DNA of 34,780 bases from a virus: positions 1 through 34,780 of the IMG/VR virus record IMGVR_UViG_3300031758_000271. The stretch is one strand, 5' to 3'. A program made the translations under genes and the position numbers. The notes under the pieces are model-generated. The model was not told the origin of the DNA. It made no database searches and saw only the letters and a list, made by a program, of their open reading frames with translations. Positions 32,567 to 34,780 of the stretch are shown here, one piece after another. The first letter of the stretch is position 1. Every line of letters starts with the position of its first letter.

Positions 32567-32613
32567 GCCGCTGGTCTCCCGTTTGTGATTGACGCCGCCA
32601 CCGTTAGGCCCCT

Positions 32614-32629
32614 ATGACCGACCCGTCAA
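32614..32629 (-). promoter_or_regulatory. Dyad operator/promoter in the divergent region
   Basis: TTGACGGGTCGGTCAT on the minus strand matches the 24009-24024 site in 15 of 16 bases. TTGACG could be a -35 box, with TAACGG 17 bases later, for the replication operon (ATG at 32566). On the plus strand the same bases include the ATG of the HNH gene, so a bound protein could also block that gene. Confidence 0.65.
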
Positions 32630-32982
32630 GAGAGGATTGGGCGGGCGTGACCTCGTCTTACGAAACCGATAACCCGTTCGCTATCCTACGTCAGAAACGG
32701 GCGAAGGCCGCAAAACGTCGCGCACGGAAAACCGCCAGGGAGTGCGCGTTGCTGTTCGCGCAAGACCACAAATGTTTCCTGTGCGGGCAAATGTTTTCTG
32801 CAACCCGCCCCCCAACACTTGAACACGTGCGCCCTAGGCATTTGGGCGGCAAAACCCGAGGAAACGTCCTTTTGGCCCACGAGCTGTGCAACAGGAAAAA
32901 GGGCGGAAGAATGCCCACTTCAAAAGAAACGGATTATTTGGAGCGCGTTAACCTAATCCTGCACGGAACCCGGGTTCCATGA
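32614..32982 (+). CDS. HNH endonuclease
   Basis: The 122-residue product has a basic N-terminal helix (QKRAKAAKRRARKTARECAL) and an HNH domain: C54 and C57 (CFLCGQMF), LEHVRPRHLGG with H71, then RGNVLLAHELCNRKKGG with N84, H89, C92 and N93. It overlaps the helicase start as ATGA. The first possible ATG lies inside the dyad; a GTG at 32647 (VTSSYETDNPF) would give 111 residues and leave the dyad free. Role may be in packaging, recombination or homing; its coupling to a helicase favours DNA processing. Confidence 0.87.
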   Translation: MTDPSREDWAGVTSSYETDNPFAILRQKRAKAAKRRARKTARECALLFAQDHKCFLCGQMFSATRPPTLEHVRPRHLGGKTRGNVLLAHELCNRKKGGRMPTSKETDYLERVNLILHGTRVP

Positions 32983-34601
32983 CGCTTCGCCCATACCAGC
33001 ACACGCTTGTTACGGACGTCGAAAACGCATGGGCCGCAGGCGCGCGAAACGTCCTGATGCGTCTGGACACCGGCGGCGGTAAGACCGTGATCCTGTCCGA
33101 TATCGTCCAGCGGCACCCCGGCGCGTCGGCCGTGATCGCCCACCGGCAAGAGCTCGTTGGCCAGCTATCCCTCGCGCTGGCGCGTAACGGCGTGCGGCAC
33201 CGGCTAATCGCCGCCCAGCCGACAATCCGCGCAATCGCCGCCGACCACGTCGCCCAGCTCGGGCGATCCTGGTTCGACCCCGGCGCGCGGTGCGCCGTGG
33301 CCAGCGTCGACACGCTCATACGCGCCAAGGGACTGGAATCCTGGGCGGCGCAAGTGACGCTCTGGGTCACGGATGAGGGCCACCACGTCGTCAACGGCAA
33401 TAAATGGTCATCCGCCATCGGCATGTTCACGTCCCCGGCCGTCCGGGGTTTGCTACCGACCGCCACGCCCCAGCGCGCTGACGGCAAGGGCCTGGGCCGG
33501 CATGCGGACGGCGTGGCGGATGCACTCGTTCAGGGGCCGCCCATGCGGTGGCTTATCGAACAGGGGTTCCTGACGGATTACCGGATCGTCTGCCCGGAAT
33601 CCGACATGCAGCTACTGGACGAAGACGTCGGCGCGTCGGGCGATTGGAGCACCGCGAAACTACGCGCGGCGGCCAGGGCGTCGCATATCGTCGGGGACGT
33701 CGTGGCGTCCTACCAGCGATGGGGCGCGGGCAAACTGGGCGTGACCTTCTGCCCCGACACTGAAACCGCAGCGGACGTCGCGCGGGCGTATGTCGCCGCC
33801 GGTGTTCGCGCCGCGTTGCTTACGGGCGAGACGGACCCGGGCATGCGGCGGCACATGCTCCGGCAATTTGCCGCGCGTGAACTGCATCAGCTCGTCGTGG
33901 TCGATATTATTTCCGAAGGGTTCGATCTTCCCGCGATTGAGGTCGCGTCGTTTGCCCGAAAGACCGCGAGTCTGGCGACGTACATGCAGCAATTTGGGCG
34001 GGTGTTGCGCCCCATGGAGGGCAAGCCGCACGCGCTGATCATCGATCACGTCGGGAATTTCCTTCGCCACGGGCCACCCGACCGCCCGCGCGATTGGTCA
34101 TTAGACCGCCGTGAGCGTCGCAGCAGTTCGGGCGGCGGAATTCCGCTTCGCGTCTGCCTCGCCTGTTTTCAGCCGTACGAACGCGTACGATCTGTCTGTC
34201 CGTATTGCCAGACGCCAGCGCCGCCGCCGACGTCACGGGGGTCGCCGGCGCAAGTGGAAGGCGATCTGGCCGAGCTGGATCCGGAAGTACTGGCGTTGCT
34301 ACGCGGCGAAGTGGCCGAACGCGACATGCCCACGCCCGATTACGGCCGGTGGCTGGCGTCACGGCGAATCGAGGGGCCAGCTTACGCGGGGGCGATTGCC
34401 CGGCATGAAGCCGCCCACGGCGCGCAGTCACGGTTGCGAACGGCCATGACCGCCTGGTGTGCAGACGCTCTGGCGCGGGGGTATTCCGACCGGGAAACCC
34501 ATCGGCTATTCTGGGCGACCTTCGGCGTTGACGTGCTGTCCGCCCGGGCGCTGGCGGCGCGCGAGGCGAGCGAACTGGCCGCGCGCATCGATGGGGCTTG
34601 A
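32979..34601 (+). CDS. SF2 DEAD/DEAH-like helicase with C-terminal zinc knuckle
   Basis: The 540-residue product starts MTLRPYQHTLVTDVENAWAA and has the SF2 set: Q-type RPYQ, Walker A TGGGKT (31-36), DEGH (132-135), TATPQR (161-166), ISEGFDLPAI and motif VI QQFGRVLRP (337-345). This is the UvrB/RecQ-RapA-like ATPase pattern common in phages. Residues about 393-410 hold CLAC and CPYC, a zinc knuckle. The last 130 residues are helical and may load partners. Its last codon and TGA (34599-34601) fall in the inverted repeat, just as for the polymerase. Confidence 0.92.
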   Translation: MTLRPYQHTLVTDVENAWAAGARNVLMRLDTGGGKTVILSDIVQRHPGASAVIAHRQELVGQLSLALARNGVRHRLIAAQPTIRAIAADHVAQLGRSWFDPGARCAVASVDTLIRAKGLESWAAQVTLWVTDEGHHVVNGNKWSSAIGMFTSPAVRGLLPTATPQRADGKGLGRHADGVADALVQGPPMRWLIEQGFLTDYRIVCPESDMQLLDEDVGASGDWSTAKLRAAARASHIVGDVVASYQRWGAGKLGVTFCPDTETAADVARAYVAAGVRAALLTGETDPGMRRHMLRQFAARELHQLVVVDIISEGFDLPAIEVASFARKTASLATYMQQFGRVLRPMEGKPHALIIDHVGNFLRHGPPDRPRDWSLDRRERRSSSGGGIPLRVCLACFQPYERVRSVCPYCQTPAPPPTSRGSPAQVEGDLAELDPEVLALLRGEVAERDMPTPDYGRWLASRRIEGPAYAGAIARHEAAHGAQSRLRTAMTAWCADALARGYSDRETHRLFWATFGVDVLSARALAAREASELAARIDGA

Positions 34602-34613
34602 CCGCCCGGTCAA
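34598..34613 (+). promoter_or_regulatory. Dyad operator/promoter before the second Imm5-like gene
   Basis: TTGACCGCCCGGTCAA, identical to the 27210-27225 site. TTGACC (34598-34603) as -35 and TACTGT (34620-34625) as a weak -10 are 16 bases apart. GGGAG at 34641-34645 precedes the ATG at 34655. The helicase stop TGA is inside the dyad. Confidence 0.7.
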
Positions 34614-34654
34614 ACGATGTACTGTGGGTCGTATCAAAGCGGGAGACCACTGTT

Positions 34655-34780
34655 ATGACCATCAAACTCACACGCGAACAGCTCACGGCTCTGGATCCCT
34701 GCGATCTGGACGTCCGGCTTCAGCTGTTCGGGAGGCGCAAGTCCCTGACGGCCCGGCAGGCCCTGGACGCCGGGGCAACG
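34655..34780 (+). CDS. Second Imm5-like gene, start only
   Basis: The frame is open from ATG 34655 to the window edge (42 codons). The product starts MTIKLTREQLTALDPCDLDV and continues RLQLFGRRKSLTARQALDAG; it differs from the 27168 copy only at residues 4 (Lys for Thr) and 9 (Gln for His) in the visible part. Whether it also has the Ala-rich tail and a downstream regulator cannot be seen. High identity suggests recent duplication or ongoing gene conversion. Confidence 0.85.
   Translation, partial: MTIKLTREQLTALDPCDLDVRLQLFGRRKSLTARQALDAGAT

Larger units (their letters stand above)
34596..34780 (+). repeat. Inverted duplication, right arm (cut by window edge)
   Basis: This stretch is the reverse-complement partner of 27043-27227 with four differences in 185 bases. 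It starts exactly at GCT TGA, the end of the helicase gene, and continues to the last base of the window, so the repeat is at least 185 bases long. Confidence 0.92.

Noticed and set aside
34596-34780. Inverted repeat taken as terminal repeat of the phage genome
   Set aside because: The left arm is in the middle of the window, both arms lie between genes that continue, and the right arm is cut by the window edge; nothing shows a genome end here.
34596-34780. Right arm as simple assembly duplication
   Set aside because: Four base differences, including two amino acid changes, and a different gene joined upstream make an exact assembly copy unlikely, though reads would be needed to exclude a chimera.

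Overview
The window is a large part of a tailed-phage genome (or a prophage) of myovirus type: a contractile sheath, tube, tape measure and full baseplate set are all present. The host is probably a Gram-negative bacterium with high-GC DNA. This rests on the overlapping i-spanin/o-spanin pair (needed only where there is an outer membrane), a lytic enzyme of the L,D-transpeptidase fold, and the high GC content throughout. The combination of DUF1073 portal, DUF2213 protease/scaffold, DUF2184 capsid, DUF4054 connector, DUF3383 sheath and DUF2612 tail protein is known from Bcep781-like and related small myophages, but I cannot name a species. No integrase, recombinase, classical repressor or tRNA gene is visible.

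Layout, following transcription on the minus strand from right to left: replication genes (about 32.6 to 27.2 kb: a GLPWD-motif protein, a DUF2800 nuclease, a DUF2815 ssDNA-binding protein, two small proteins, a family A DNA polymerase); an accessory/regulatory cluster (27.2 to 25.9 kb: Imm5-like Ala-rich protein, HTH-only TetR-like protein, zinc ribbon, small helical protein); a lysis cassette (25.9 to 24.0 kb: membrane protein, XhlA-like protein, holin, L,D-transpeptidase-like endolysin, Rz, Rz1); packaging and head genes (23.97 to 19.6 kb: two Cys-rich small proteins, large terminase, portal, Mu F-like protein); a fibre/head-spike island (19.5 to 14.9 kb); capsid genes (14.9 to 11.6 kb: protease/scaffold, cement protein, major capsid protein, then a terminator); connector genes (11.4 to 9.2 kb); and the tail and baseplate (9.2 kb to the left edge). 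Most neighbours overlap by ATGA, GTGA or TAATG, so translation is tightly coupled. On the plus strand an HNH nuclease and an SF2 helicase (32.6 to 34.6 kb) diverge from the replication operon, followed by a second copy of the Imm5-like gene that runs off the right edge.

The least ordinary features are regulatory. Five copies of a 16-bp dyad, TTGAC[C/G]GNN[C/T]GGTCAN, sit just upstream of transcription units, each placed so that its TTGAC could be a -35 box. The operon behind one of them encodes a TetR-type DNA-binding domain without a ligand domain, a plausible reader of these sites. Two of the dyads lie in a 185-bp, about 98 % identical inverted duplication (27043-27227 and 34596-34780) that carries promoter, ribosome site and start of the Imm5-like gene, and brackets the polymerase-to-helicase segment. 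Separately, one small Gly/Thr-rich domain has been inserted into the baseplate J protein, the sheath and the capsid cement protein, with a 50-bp stretch identical between two of the genes.
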